The notes under the pieces were generated by a model. It saw nothing but the letters and a program-made list of their open reading frames with translations. It was not told where the DNA came from and ran no database searches. DNA of 64,000 nt from Leptospira levettii (GTDB lineage: Bacteria > Spirochaetota > Leptospiria > Leptospirales > Leptospiraceae): positions 201,644 to 265,643 of the forward strand of contig NZ_NPDM01000005.1 of assembly GCF_002812085.1 (NCBI RefSeq), written 5' to 3'. The first letter of the stretch is position 1. Each line of letters starts with the position of its first letter. Made by a program: the position numbers and the translations under genes. This document shows positions 17,275 through 26,700 of the stretch, piece after piece.

Positions 17275-17652
17275 ATGTCGGAGAAAACAAACAAAATTCT
17301 ATATTGGTTCTTTACCCTTTGGTTATCCCTGGGTATGAGTTCCACAGCCATCGTCCAACTATTGAAACTTCCTGAAGAAGTGGAAAAAATAAACCAATTG
17401 GGATACCCAACCTACTTTCTTACCCTTTTAGGGGTTTGGAAATTACTTGGAGTCATCGCAGTACTGGTTCCAAAATTTTTACTTCTCAAAGAATGGGCCT
17501 ATGCAGGATTTTTCTTTGCCATGTCTGGGGCGGCAATTTCACACATCGTTTGTGGTCATCCCATAACGGAAGTTCTACCATCTTTGTTACTATTAAGTTT
17601 AACTGTGATTTCATGGTACTTACGACCAGAAAATCGCAAAATCAAAGTCTAA
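17275..17652 (+). CDS. DoxX-like membrane protein
   Basis: 125 aa with four transmembrane helices, matching DoxX-like family size and pattern (LGYPTYFLTLLGVWKLLGVIAVLVP; then EWAYAGFFFAMSGAAISHIVCGHP). Possibly a small membrane oxidoreductase subunit; real activity unknown. Separated from the upstream gene by 97 bp that contains a perfect hairpin GTTTCGG (17215-17221) / CCGAAAC (17226-17232) with loop GATA, so it may be separately controlled. GGAGACC lies upstream of the ATG. Confidence 0.82.
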   Translation: MSEKTNKILYWFFTLWLSLGMSSTAIVQLLKLPEEVEKINQLGYPTYFLTLLGVWKLLGVIAVLVPKFLLLKEWAYAGFFFAMSGAAISHIVCGHPITEVLPSLLLLSLTVISWYLRPENRKIKV

Positions 17653-17674
17653 ACCAAAAGAATTCAAATCCACT

Positions 17675-17715
17675 AAACGATCAAACAATTAGATACAGTA
17701 TCTGTTTGATCGTTT
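17675..17715. terminator. Bidirectional terminator hairpin
   Basis: Perfect 13-bp inverted repeat AAACGATCAAACA (17675-17687) / TGTTTGATCGTTT (17703-17715) in the 68 bp between the convergent DoxX-like and PnuC genes. The 15-nt loop itself contains GATAC/GTATC. T-rich flanks exist on the plus side (TTTTC). Confidence 0.6.
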
Positions 17716-17720
17716 TCGAA

Positions 17721-18398
17721 TCATATCGATAGAGAAGTCGATTTTTGATTCTCTCGGTACTCCTTGTACCAATGCCACGAACCATAAAACGCAATGAGTA
17801 GGAAAATCACATATTCGATGGTCACAAAAGGAATATTCTTTAGAGAATACAAAACAATACAAACAATATCCACTAACACCCATAAAAACCAAGATTCTAA
17901 TTTTCTTTGGGCTAAGAGTAAATTGGCAATGATACTTGTGACTGTTGTAAACGCATCCCAATACAAATAATCAGGTGGTTTGACAAACAAATTTGGGAAC
18001 CAAACTGGTAAGTGTTTTGTAAAAAAACCAAGACCCAAGGTCCCCACAATCAAAAGGAAAATCACAAACAGGTTTTTGTTTCTCCCGAGTGATACAATCT
18101 TCGTAAATTGTCCTGTTCGTTTCCTCCAAATGATCCAACCATAAATGCTGGATCCAAAAAAATAAACCTGTAACAACATATCCGAATACAATTGAATTTG
18201 GAAAAATAAAAAGAGAAAACAAATGGAATTAAATATTCCAATGGGCCAAGTGAGGATATGATTCCTGGATGCTAAGTACACACACACAAGACCCGATGTT
18301 GTACCTAAAAATTCTAATAACGATAAGGGATAACCAAGGATGGTAAAAATTGCATAATCTAAGGATAAATATTGTTCCAAGAGATGAATTTCTGTCAT
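17721..18398 (-). CDS. pnuC: Nicotinamide mononucleotide/riboside transporter PnuC-like
   Basis: 225-aa inner-membrane protein with seven hydrophobic segments and PnuC features: GTTSGLVCVYLASRNHILTWPIGIFNSICF, LYSDMLLQVYFFGSSIYGWIIW, and the C-terminal WDAFTTVTSIIANLLLAQRKLESWFLWVLVD. The family imports nicotinamide riboside (or other vitamins) by facilitated diffusion driven by phosphorylation. No NadR kinase or riboswitch is visible nearby, so substrate is inferred. Confidence 0.87.
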   Translation of the reverse strand: MTEIHLLEQYLSLDYAIFTILGYPLSLLEFLGTTSGLVCVYLASRNHILTWPIGIFNSICFLFLFFQIQLYSDMLLQVYFFGSSIYGWIIWRKRTGQFTKIVSLGRNKNLFVIFLLIVGTLGLGFFTKHLPVWFPNLFVKPPDYLYWDAFTTVTSIIANLLLAQRKLESWFLWVLVDIVCIVLYSLKNIPFVTIEYVIFLLIAFYGSWHWYKEYRENQKSTSLSI

Positions 18399-18441
18399 AC
18401 TATTTTATTCCGGAACACTCTTTCACAAAATCAGAATCGGA

Positions 18442-19119
18442 TTAGATCCGAAAAAAATCTTCTTTAAAACCTTTTTCACCAAGCCATTTGCTTTGTAATA
18501 GATTGTAACCTACTATTTCGAAGTCTCTTGATATCCACTTTCTATATTTTTGTTTGGTCCTAGAAAAAGCATATGGGTCAACAAATGACATTTCTTCTTT
18601 CATTACCGCATAATCAACATTTGTTGGAACGGTAAAATATAAATAATTACAATACTTTGCCATTTTTTCTAAAACGGATGGAATTTGATTATCAGGTAAG
18701 TATTGGATCACGGAATTACAAATCCCAAGTTCCACTGGTTCCTTCTCCAATTTTGGTAAAACCAATGTTTCCAATGATTCATGGTAAATATGAAATTTAT
18801 CAGAACGTTTGACCCAATCTTTTTTTTTGAGTTCTTCAAAAGCCTCTTTTGATGCATCTACTGCATACACTTTCACAGGCGAAAAGGTTTTTACCATCTC
18901 ACGAAGTAAAATCCCCTTCCCAAATCCAAAGTCGGCCATTTTATAAACAGGAATTTCCATGAGTTGGAAAAGAGATTTTAGATAGTCAGCATGTTGTCTG
19001 GCATTATAAGAGCCGTCTACATCTAGACCATTCCCATAAATTTCGGACCAGTATTCACTTCCAAATTCTTTCCCATTTTTACCAAGTCCTGCTTGTTTCT
19101 GTTTTAAAAAACCTTTCAT
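18442..19119 (-). CDS. Class I SAM-dependent methyltransferase-like protein
   Basis: 225 aa. The SAM-site-like motif is MADFGFGKGILLREM (Gly-rich loop after an Asp), then VYAVDASKEAFEEL as the second acidic strand and a NSVIQYLPDNQI post-motif. The fold is clear; the substrate is not. The loop reads FGFGKG rather than the usual LGCGxG, so some divergence from canonical enzymes is present. The ATG overlaps the upstream J-like gene's stop (TAATG), so the two are translationally coupled. Confidence 0.75.
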   Translation of the reverse strand: MKGFLKQKQAGLGKNGKEFGSEYWSEIYGNGLDVDGSYNARQHADYLKSLFQLMEIPVYKMADFGFGKGILLREMVKTFSPVKVYAVDASKEAFEELKKKDWVKRSDKFHIYHESLETLVLPKLEKEPVELGICNSVIQYLPDNQIPSVLEKMAKYCNYLYFTVPTNVDYAVMKEEMSFVDPYAFSRTKQKYRKWISRDFEIVGYNLLQSKWLGEKGFKEDFFRI

Positions 19120-20324
19120 TAGAATTGAACTCCTAAACTCTGCAGTTCCTTAATCATCTCTTTAATGTACTTTGGTTCTTTGGATAACAAATCCACTTCT
19201 TTTTGGTAGGCTTTTGTCACCATTTGGTTGTCTAACTTCACGCGTTTTAAGTATACATCCAATGATTCTTTTGTGATTTTACTCGATGGGAAATCTGCCA
19301 TGAGAGGATGAGAAAAAAATCTTTGTCGTATGGAATCTTCTAATTCACGGATTTTTGATTTGATAATCCCAACAAATCGTTTGATCGATGTATCATGGAA
19401 CGATACATCTGTTTGTTGGTTAGGAATGAGTTCATCTACTTGGAGTTTGATTTCTAAAATTTCAGCAATATTCATATTATCCCTGGCACCAGAGAGTTTG
19501 GTCATCAGTTTCGCTTTTTTTTCGCGTAAGATAGGATCTTGTTCTTTGTCGGGATGGATGAGTTTCGCTAAATTTTTGAACAAAGTATTGATGTCTGTAC
19601 TTAACAACCGTTCTGCTTCCAATTGTTTTTTTTCTTTATCCATCTGTGCTTTGGATTTTTTTTTGTCTTTGAATCCTGACTTTGATTTTCGAAAATAATC
19701 TGCTCTGTATTCTTCGTATTTCTCCCGAAAGTCTCTGTACTTTTCTTCGTGCGATTCCCTTTCCTCGTCTGAATCAAATTGGGTGCGATTAAAATCATCC
19801 AAATCAATATCCATTCCAAAGGTTTGTTTGATACGGGATTCCATTTGTTTTTTGTAACGTATCCGTTCTAATGTTTCAAATTTGGTTTCTAACTGGTCTC
19901 GAAATGGAGTATAAAATTCTGGGTCTTCTGTCAAATTATCATTACACATCTCAAGTAAATACCGACGTAAAAACTCTCTTTGCATTTTGCCAAAAGATAA
20001 TTTTTCTTCAATTAAGATGGAACACATCAGTTCAAATCGTTCCCGCTCCAATTGTTTCTGTTTGTTCAATTCTGGTAAAACCACGTTTAAGTACGTTTCG
20101 TTCACCAATTGGAATAAAGGTTCTATTTCTTTGGAACGTTCTAAAGTTTCTTTGTGTTTGCGAAGAGCGTCGTTAAATTCTTTTTGTGCTTTTGTTTGGT
20201 TGGAAGCTTCCCCTGTCCATACGATGGATTCGTCTATTGTCTCCTGTACAACGGAGCCCTTCGATTTTTTTGGATTGGTTTCGGTATTTGAATTTATATG
20301 TTTTTTGGAATTAGGAGTTGGCAT
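19119..20324 (-). CDS. J-domain-like protein with long coiled-coil region
   Basis: 401 aa, highly charged and mostly helical. Around residues 245-300 there is a J-domain-like block, LFKNLAKLIHPDKEQDP, with the diagnostic HPD at 257-259, followed by a helix with KKAKLMTKLSGA. The rest is predicted coiled coil with no zinc-finger or substrate domain, so this is a type III J protein at best, presumably recruiting DnaK to a specific client. It is 52 bp downstream of aconitase and coupled to a methyltransferase gene. Confidence 0.68.
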   Translation of the reverse strand: MPTPNSKKHINSNTETNPKKSKGSVVQETIDESIVWTGEASNQTKAQKEFNDALRKHKETLERSKEIEPLFQLVNETYLNVVLPELNKQKQLERERFELMCSILIEEKLSFGKMQREFLRRYLLEMCNDNLTEDPEFYTPFRDQLETKFETLERIRYKKQMESRIKQTFGMDIDLDDFNRTQFDSDEERESHEEKYRDFREKYEEYRADYFRKSKSGFKDKKKSKAQMDKEKKQLEAERLLSTDINTLFKNLAKLIHPDKEQDPILREKKAKLMTKLSGARDNMNIAEILEIKLQVDELIPNQQTDVSFHDTSIKRFVGIIKSKIRELEDSIRQRFFSHPLMADFPSSKITKESLDVYLKRVKLDNQMVTKAYQKEVDLLSKEPKYIKEMIKELQSLGVQF

Positions 20325-20335
20325 GAAAAGGAAGG

Positions 20336-20361
20336 ACTTGCCAGAAATGACTCTGGCAAGT
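20336..20361 (-). terminator. Hairpin after aconitase gene
   Basis: Perfect 10-bp stem ACTTGCCAGA (20336-20345) / TCTGGCAAGT (20352-20361), 6-nt loop, located 15 bp after the aconitase stop. On the minus strand it is followed by CCTTCCTTTTC and then the ATG of the J-like gene at 20324. It could be a partial terminator that lowers expression of the downstream genes relative to aconitase. Confidence 0.5.
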
Positions 20362-20376
20362 GTTTCATCGAGATTT

Positions 20377-22632
20377 TTACGCTTTCATCAAATTCAAAGC
20401 AGCACCTGCTTTGAACCATTCGATTTGTTGCGCATTGTAAGTATGGTTCACTTGGATCTCATCTTTTTTTCCATCTTTATGATTGAGAACCAAACTGAGT
20501 GGTTTTCCTTCTTGGAAAGAAGTGAGACCGATGATGTCGATTGAATCGTCTTCTTGGATTTTATCGTAATCATCTTTGTTGGCAAACGTAAGTGCAAGCA
20601 TCCCTTGTTTTTTTAAGTTTGTTTCGTGGATACGAGCAAACGATTTTACAAGCACTGCTCTTACACCTAAATGCCTTGGTTCCATCGCTGCGTGTTCGCG
20701 GGAAGAACCTTCCCCATAGTTTTCATCTCCCACCACAATGGACCCAATCCCTTGTGCTTTGTAAGCTCTTTGGGTTTGAGGGACAGGTTCGTAGTTTCCG
20801 GAAACTTGGTTTTTCACTTCATTGGTTTTGCCATTGAAGAAGTTTGTCGCACCAATGAGGAGGTTATTGGAAATATTATCCAAGTGACCTCGGAATTTCA
20901 ACCAAGGACCTGCCATGGAAATATGGTCAGTTGTACATTTCCCTTTGGCTTTGATGAGAAGTTTTAATCCTTTTAGGTCTGTTCCTTCCCAAGCTTTGAA
21001 AGGAGCGAGGAGTTGGAGTCTAGTGGAACTTGGGTCTACAATCACTTGTACACCGGATCCATCAGCTGCTGGAGCTACATAACCTGCATCTTCAACCGCA
21101 AAACCTTTGTTAGGAAGTTCTTCTCCTGTAGGAGGATCAAGTTTTACCTTCTCTCCTTTTTCATTCACAAGGGTGTCAGTGAGTGGGTTAAAACCTAAAT
21201 CTCCTGCAATGGCAAGTGCTGTTGTGATTTCTGGAGATGCCACAAAAGCATAAGTATTTGGGTTTCCGTCTTGGCGTGCTTGGAAGTTACGATTGAAAGA
21301 GTGAACAATGGTGTTCTTTTCTTTTTTCTCTGCTCCCACTCGTGACCACATCCCAATACAAGGTCCACAAGCATTCGAAAATACTTTTGCACCAATTTTG
21401 TGGAAGGTATCGATAAATCCATCACGTGCAATCGTGTAACGTACAAGTTCCGAACCTGGTGTGATGGTAAATTCTGCTTTGGTTTTGAGACCTTTAGAAG
21501 CCACTTGTTTGGCAAGGGAAGCCGCACGAGAGATGTCTTCATACGATGAGTTTGTACAAGATCCGATAAGACCCACTTCTACTTTGAGTGGCCATCCATT
21601 CTTTGCTGCTTCTTCTTTCATTTTGGAAATCGGAGTCGCAAGGTCTGGAGTGAAAGGACCATTTACGTATGGCTCAAGTGTGTCGAGGTCAATTTCGATC
21701 ACTTGGTCAAAGTACTTTGCCGGGTCAGCATACACTTCTGGGTCAGCGGTTAAGTGTGCTTTGTATTTGTTGGCAAGATCTGCCACATCAGCTCTGTTCG
21801 TAGAACGTAAGTAACGTTCCATAGAAGCATCATATCCAAATGTGGAAGTGGTTGCTCCAATTTCAGCACCCATGTTACAAATTGTACCTTTCCCTGTACA
21901 AGAAAGAGCTTCTGCACCTGGACCAAAGTATTCTACGATGGCACCTGTTCCCCCTTTGACTGTGAGGATCCCTGCCACTTTTAAGATAACGTCTTTTGCA
22001 GAAGTCCAACCATTGAGTTTACCTGTAAGTTTGACACCAATTGCTTTTGGCCATTTGAGCTCCCAAGGGAGTCCAGCCATCACATCACAAGCGTCAGCCC
22101 CACCAACTCCGATTGCAACCATCCCAAGTCCACCAGCGTTCACTGTATGGGAGTCAGTTCCAATCATCATCCCACCAGGGAATGCGTAGTTTTCTAAAAC
22201 AACTTGGTGGATGATCCCAGCACCTGGTTTCCAAAAACCAATTCCGTATTTATTGGAAACGGAAGATAAAAAATCATAAACTTCTTTGTTCTCTGTAACA
22301 GCAATGCCAAGGTCTTTGCCTGATTCTTCTTTTGCTGTAATTAAGTGGTCACAGTGTACTGTTGAAGGCACTGCCACTTTTTTTCGGCCTGCTTGCATAA
22401 ACTGCAAAAGGGCCATCTGTGCTGTTGCATCTTGCATCGCCACTCGGTCTGGAGCAAAGTCAACATAATCCGCACCACGTCCAAAACTTTTGGTAGGATT
22501 TCCGTCCCAAAGGTGGTTGTATAAAATCTTCTCTGTGAGAGTGAGGGGTCGACCCACAATCTTCCTGGCTTGTGTGATGGCCGCTTCCATTTTGGAATAA
22601 CGAGCCGCGATCATTTCTATATCAAATGCCAT
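20377..22632 (-). CDS. acn: Aconitate hydratase (mitochondrial-type)
   Basis: TCA-cycle enzyme, citrate to isocitrate via cis-aconitate, 751 aa, the size of the mitochondrial-type (monomeric AcnA-related) family. [4Fe-4S] ligands are visible as [11 protein letters not shown] and [11 protein letters not shown]. Active-site stretches [11 protein letters not shown] and the C-terminal swivel-domain motif [17 protein letters not shown] are intact. AGAGG precedes the ATG. Being a central-metabolism gene on a parA/parB/rep replicon, it supports a chromosome rather than a dispensable plasmid. Confidence 0.96.
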   Translation of the reverse strand: MAFDIEMIAARYSKMEAAITQARKIVGRPLTLTEKILYNHLWDGNPTKSFGRGADYVDFAPDRVAMQDATAQMALLQFMQAGRKKVAVPSTVHCDHLITAKEESGKDLGIAVTENKEVYDFLSSVSNKYGIGFWKPGAGIIHQVVLENYAFPGGMMIGTDSHTVNAGGLGMVAIGVGGADACDVMAGLPWELKWPKAIGVKLTGKLNGWTSAKDVILKVAGILTVKGGTGAIVEYFGPGAEALSCTGKGTICNMGAEIGATTSTFGYDASMERYLRSTNRADVADLANKYKAHLTADPEVYADPAKYFDQVIEIDLDTLEPYVNGPFTPDLATPISKMKEEAAKNGWPLKVEVGLIGSCTNSSYEDISRAASLAKQVASKGLKTKAEFTITPGSELVRYTIARDGFIDTFHKIGAKVFSNACGPCIGMWSRVGAEKKEKNTIVHSFNRNFQARQDGNPNTYAFVASPEITTALAIAGDLGFNPLTDTLVNEKGEKVKLDPPTGEELPNKGFAVEDAGYVAPAADGSGVQVIVDPSSTRLQLLAPFKAWEGTDLKGLKLLIKAKGKCTTDHISMAGPWLKFRGHLDNISNNLLIGATNFFNGKTNEVKNQVSGNYEPVPQTQRAYKAQGIGSIVVGDENYGEGSSREHAAMEPRHLGVRAVLVKSFARIHETNLKKQGMLALTFANKDDYDKIQEDDSIDIIGLTSFQEGKPLSLVLNHKDGKKDEIQVNHTYNAQQIEWFKAGAALNLMKA

Positions 22633-22741
22633 CTGAACCTCTTATACCTATCAGACCGTAGGAAAAAAGGGAATCAATCGAAAATTAAACTACAGAAGCT
22701 AAAATCAGTAAAATTGGTTCTTTTAGGGAAATGAAAGGGCA

Positions 22742-23242
22742 TCAACCGTCAATTCGGACATAAACTTCATCCGCTTTTAGGATGAGACCTGTTTTGATTT
22801 CAATAAGCCTTGTATTCACAAAAACTCCGTCTTGGTAAGGAGTAACAATTCCTGTGATGATGACATCTAGTTTCAGAACCTCACCTATTTTACGCAAGGT
22901 GGCAGTGTCAGTGGGAGAATCCAAACTAAGGCCAGCTTCTTTTAATACCTTTTGGTTTGCCAAACGATCTAAAATTTGAAAGCGGTCTCTTTTCACGAGT
23001 TCCGTAGTGAGTTTTTCTGCTAGGATTTCTCCATAGGGACTTTTTTTCCCTTCATTGTCTAGGAATGTCAGGACAACAAGTCTTTCTGGTTGGAAATAAA
23101 ATCCTTTCTCTGATAAAGAAGTGGCAAGTTGTTCTAATGGAGGAGTGGTTGGTTTTTTTGGTTTGGATTCCCTTTCCTCTCCCAGATAACAAGAGCTAAG
23201 TGGAATTAAAATCAAACAAACAAGGATAAAATTAAAACGCAA
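22742..23242 (-). CDS. FlgO-like lipoprotein
   Basis: 166 aa from a TTG at 23242, whose short signal peptide ends at a lipobox (IPLSSC). In-frame ATGs at 23266 and 23272 are alternatives. The mature part resembles the FlgO / CsgG-N-like domain: LVVLTFLDNEGKKSPYGEILAEKLTTELVKRDRFQILDRLANQKVLKEAGL, then GEVLKLDVIITGIVTPYQDGVFVNTRLIEIKTGLIL. In Vibrio, FlgO supports the flagellar outer membrane; here the role is open. Starts inside the 3' end of the barrel-protein gene, so translation is coupled. Confidence 0.72.
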   Translation of the reverse strand: MRFNFILVCLILIPLSSCYLGEERESKPKKPTTPPLEQLATSLSEKGFYFQPERLVVLTFLDNEGKKSPYGEILAEKLTTELVKRDRFQILDRLANQKVLKEAGLSLDSPTDTATLRKIGEVLKLDVIITGIVTPYQDGVFVNTRLIEIKTGLILKADEVYVRIDG

Positions 23243-24251
23243 CTTCCATTCCAAGTGAGGTAACATATTCATAAAACGATTTCCCATTAAATGCATTCCC
23301 AACCATATATCCACCTGGAACCCCTACTAGCATACCGTCTTTATAAAATTGATTTTGAAAATTGAGAAAAAAAGTAGTTTTGAGTTTGCCTGGGTGTTTC
23401 CCACGAAACGATGCCGAAAATGTTTCGGGGGAACGACCATTTTGGTCTCTCACTTGTAACAAGGGGTCATTAAAAACATTAAAAATTTGGTTACCAACAT
23501 AGAGTGAATAATTCTTGCTCGGTCCCAAAAAGAAAATGAATCCGAGTGAAGCAATGTCTTGTGCTGGAATAAAACTAAGTTGGCCATTGGACGCATTTGG
23601 TCTTTGGTTCACATAATTATAACGAAGGTTCAGTTGGATTTTGTCACTGCCGAAAAAAAAAGAAAATTTACCACCATCAATTCCACTCGAGACCACTGGG
23701 TTATCTGTTTTTACATTATAAACTGAAGTTTGTACTTTAAGAAAGGGAGAGGCAGAAAAATTTCCTTGGTATTCAAAAAGTAATTTTGGATCATATAACG
23801 TACGTTTGTTTGCTTCCAGTTGGCGGAAAATCAAACTCGCAGATGGGTTCAATGGCGCATTTAAAATGAATTGAGATAAAGAGGGTTCTCCACTTTGTTT
23901 TGCATCCAGTGCCGAATACAAGGCAGGAGAAAAATCAGAATCGATTCGCGAATAAGAGTAAGAAAAATTGCTACGTTTAACCCCGCGACGAAAGGAAACA
24001 GCAGGAGTTTCTAGTGAAAAAGATACTAGGGTCTCACGTGGGACTCTTGAAAATTCAGATTGTTTTGCATAGGAAAAACTTGGATTAGATTCAGTCTGAG
24101 AATTTAGAGTTTTTTTTTCAGCTAACGACAGTTTTGTTGCGTTTTCCAATTTTTTGACTTGGTTTTCTTGGATGGGTGTCAAAGTGACCACTGCAAGAAG
24201 ACCAAAGCCAGAAATGAGTGAAACAAAAACAGAAGCTTGAGGGGAGTTCAT
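23232..24251 (-). CDS. Probable outer-membrane beta-barrel protein
   Basis: 339 aa. A hydrophobic N-terminal segment (SVFVSLISGFGLLAVVTL) is followed by a Ser/Asn/Lys-rich linker and then a beta-rich region with alternating aromatic residues (KIQLNLRYNYVNQRPN, ASLGFIFFLGPSKNYSLYVGN, LKTTFFLNFQNQFYKDG) ending in Phe (LGMEVAF). This fits a small outer-membrane barrel of about 10-12 strands. No family recognised. In operon with the FlgO-like lipoprotein (overlap 11 bp with the chosen TTG start). Confidence 0.6.
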   Translation of the reverse strand: MNSPQASVFVSLISGFGLLAVVTLTPIQENQVKKLENATKLSLAEKKTLNSQTESNPSFSYAKQSEFSRVPRETLVSFSLETPAVSFRRGVKRSNFSYSYSRIDSDFSPALYSALDAKQSGEPSLSQFILNAPLNPSASLIFRQLEANKRTLYDPKLLFEYQGNFSASPFLKVQTSVYNVKTDNPVVSSGIDGGKFSFFFGSDKIQLNLRYNYVNQRPNASNGQLSFIPAQDIASLGFIFFLGPSKNYSLYVGNQIFNVFNDPLLQVRDQNGRSPETFSASFRGKHPGKLKTTFFLNFQNQFYKDGMLVGVPGGYMVGNAFNGKSFYEYVTSLGMEVAF

Positions 24252-24303
24252 AAAGAAACTGTATCAACATATTTCCTAATCCAAAGTGAATGTAAACCTA
24301 TTT

Positions 24304-25344
24304 TTAAAATAAGAACATAGAGTCACCATATGAGTAAAAACGAAAATGGTTCTGTAATGCATACCGGTAAACATTCATCACGAGTCGACTATTTGCAAAG
24401 GCACTTACGAGTAATAACAAACTCGATTTTGGTAAATGAAAGTTTGTGATCAGTCCTTGTACGGATTTAATGTTGTCACCTGGCGACAAAAATATGTCAG
24501 TTTGACCCAAACCTACCTTATATTTCTGTTGTTGAGAATCAAATACAGTTTCGAGTACACGAAGAGACGTAGTTCCGATGGCAATGATACGACGGCCTTC
24601 TTTTTTTGCGCGGTTCAATCGATTCGCTGTTTCTTCCGTGATCTCATATTTCTCTTTGTGTAAGGTTTTAGTTTGCCATTGTTCGGCGGTCAATGGACGG
24701 AATGTCCCATAACCTACTTGGAGATTCACTGGTACAAATTCAATTCCCTGTTTGACAAGTTCCTCTTTTAAGGTATCTGTAAAATGAAGGCCCGCAGTTG
24801 GCGCTGCAACAGAACCTGATTTTTTTGCAAAGATGGTTTGGTATCGTATTTTATCTTCTTCAATGACCTTTCGTTTTAAATAGGGAGGGATTGGAATTGT
24901 TCCAAAAATCTCAAAGTCTGAATCTGAAATTTCTTTGTCGGATACAAGTAACGATAATTCTTCCTCTTTCCCATCATAACGAAATTGAAAATTTGGGAAT
25001 CCCACAGGACATAAGATATCACCTAACTTTAATTTTGCCCTATTTTTGAGTATACATGTCCAAACGAACGAAGAATCATCCACTGTTTCCAAAAAAATGG
25101 ATTCGTGAATTCTCCCTGATTCCACTTGTAAAAAAACTCTTCGATACGAAACTTTTGTATCATTAAATACTAAAACATCACCAGGGAGTAACCATTGTCC
25201 GATGTTGCGAAAATGTGGTGCCTCCCAAAATGATTCCTTCGATTGATCCACAAGGAGTAACCTCGATTCATCTCGATTTTTAGCAGGGAAACGAGCAATT
25301 TGTTCTTCTGGTAAATGAAAATCAAATTCTTCTAAAAAATCCAT
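24304..25344 (-). CDS. queA: tRNA preQ1(34) S-adenosylmethionine ribosyltransferase-isomerase
   Basis: 346 aa, full family length. QueA transfers and isomerises the ribose of SAM onto preQ1 at tRNA position 34 to make epoxyqueuosine. Seen: LLPGDVLVFNDTKV, GSVAAPTAGLHFT, VNLQVGYGTFRPL, GTTSLRVLETV and the C-terminal LITNFHLPKSSLLLLVSAF. N-terminus FDFHLPEEQIARFP is typical. Divergent from the glycosyltransferase cluster at 25408. Confidence 0.96.
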   Translation of the reverse strand: MDFLEEFDFHLPEEQIARFPAKNRDESRLLLVDQSKESFWEAPHFRNIGQWLLPGDVLVFNDTKVSYRRVFLQVESGRIHESIFLETVDDSSFVWTCILKNRAKLKLGDILCPVGFPNFQFRYDGKEEELSLLVSDKEISDSDFEIFGTIPIPPYLKRKVIEEDKIRYQTIFAKKSGSVAAPTAGLHFTDTLKEELVKQGIEFVPVNLQVGYGTFRPLTAEQWQTKTLHKEKYEITEETANRLNRAKKEGRRIIAIGTTSLRVLETVFDSQQQKYKVGLGQTDIFLSPGDNIKSVQGLITNFHLPKSSLLLLVSAFANSRLVMNVYRYALQNHFRFYSYGDSMFLF

Positions 25345-25407
25345 CTTGGAATCACCTTAGGAAAACCTTGTCAATTAACCAGAAATATTGGGAATGGTAG
25401 GAGAACT

Positions 25408-26700
25408 ATGTGGAAATTTTTAGAACCAATGGAAAGACAGGGGAAATGGATCCTCACTGTTCTTTTTTTGTTCCTTTTAGTCACCTCAGTGAATCGTTCC
25501 CACCAAAAATCTGATTTTTTGGACTATTACCATGCGAGTGAACGATGGGCCACAGGAGATAATTTATACCGATTCGATGTTGCTTTTGACCTCCAATCCA
25601 AAATCAAAACAGCAGAAGATTTATTTCGGCCTGAAAATCTTCCCCTACTCTTAGCCCTTCAAAATGAAACGGCAACCTACATTTACCCTCCCGTTTTTTC
25701 CTTTTTACTCATCCCGATCACTTACTTATCAGAACCAAATGCTGCTCTTACATTTGAGATTTTAAGTTGGATTTCGTTACTTATCTTAGTATACCTTCTT
25801 TTTCAAAACAAAGAGTTAAATCTCCAAAGAACAAAGTTCCCCTATTTAATTCTAATCCTCACGATCCTTTTTAATTTTCGATTCATTGAGAGTCATATCC
25901 AAAACAACCAAGTTGGGATCCTTCTCATACTACTTGTATTGGTATCTATTTTGGTTAAAAATCATTTTTTAGGTGGGTTCTTACTTGCACTAGCAGTGAG
26001 CATCAAAATCACTCCCCTTGTTTTTCTTTTTGTTTTTGTTTATGAAAAAAAATACAGTCGGATTTTCTGGTTTTTGATTGGTTTGGTTCTATGGAATGTC
26101 CTTCCATTGGTTTATCATTGGGATTATACAATCCAGATGTCCAAAGAATGGATGACTGAAATTCTTGGGAATGCTTTAAACAATCCACTACTACGTTCCT
26201 GGAAAAACAACCAATCATTGAGTTCAACACTTGCGAAGTATTTTGTTTCAGGTGCTGATTTCATCAACCAACCTACTTACGGATTACCTTTTTTAAACCT
26301 TTCCGTTTCTGTTCTCAAACTGATCCAATTGGTTTTCATTTTTGTTTATGGAATTCCATTACTGATTTTGTGGAGAAAACCAAACCAAAAATGGACAATC
26401 ATCTCTTTGTTATTTTTAATCTCTGCTCTTTTTAGCGGGATCAGTTGGATCCATAGTTATATCATTTGTTTGGTCCCAGTTTATTTTATACTTAACAAAG
26501 TTTTTTCAACGCAGATGGAAACGAAGGAATTGTATTTTTTAATTTTGGTATTATGTTTACCAATTTTCAGTCATAGAACCTTTGTCGGTCAAAAAGTCGA
26601 ATCCTTCCTTTCCATGTTTTCCATTCTTTTTTATTCTACAAGTTTGTTGTATTTTTATATTGTTAGGTTTGCACTCAATGAAAACAAAAATCGGAATTGA
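25408..26700 (+). CDS. GT87-type polytopic mannosyltransferase-like protein
   Basis: 430 aa with about ten transmembrane helices. The first periplasmic loop contains DFLDYYHASERWATGDNLY and ETATYIYPPVFSFLLIP, the DxY...YPP pattern of GT87 (PimE-related, polyprenyl-phosphate-sugar-dependent GT-C enzymes). Expected to transfer a sugar at the outer face of the inner membrane. First gene of an envelope-glycan operon; the GT4 gene starts 23 bp inside its 3' end. Confidence 0.78.
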   Translation: MWKFLEPMERQGKWILTVLFLFLLVTSVNRSHQKSDFLDYYHASERWATGDNLYRFDVAFDLQSKIKTAEDLFRPENLPLLLALQNETATYIYPPVFSFLLIPITYLSEPNAALTFEILSWISLLILVYLLFQNKELNLQRTKFPYLILILTILFNFRFIESHIQNNQVGILLILLVLVSILVKNHFLGGFLLALAVSIKITPLVFLFVFVYEKKYSRIFWFLIGLVLWNVLPLVYHWDYTIQMSKEWMTEILGNALNNPLLRSWKNNQSLSSTLAKYFVSGADFINQPTYGLPFLNLSVSVLKLIQLVFIFVYGIPLLILWRKPNQKWTIISLLFLISALFSGISWIHSYIICLVPVYFILNKVFSTQMETKELYFLILVLCLPIFSHRTFVGQKVESFLSMFSILFYSTSLLYFYIVRFALNENKNRN

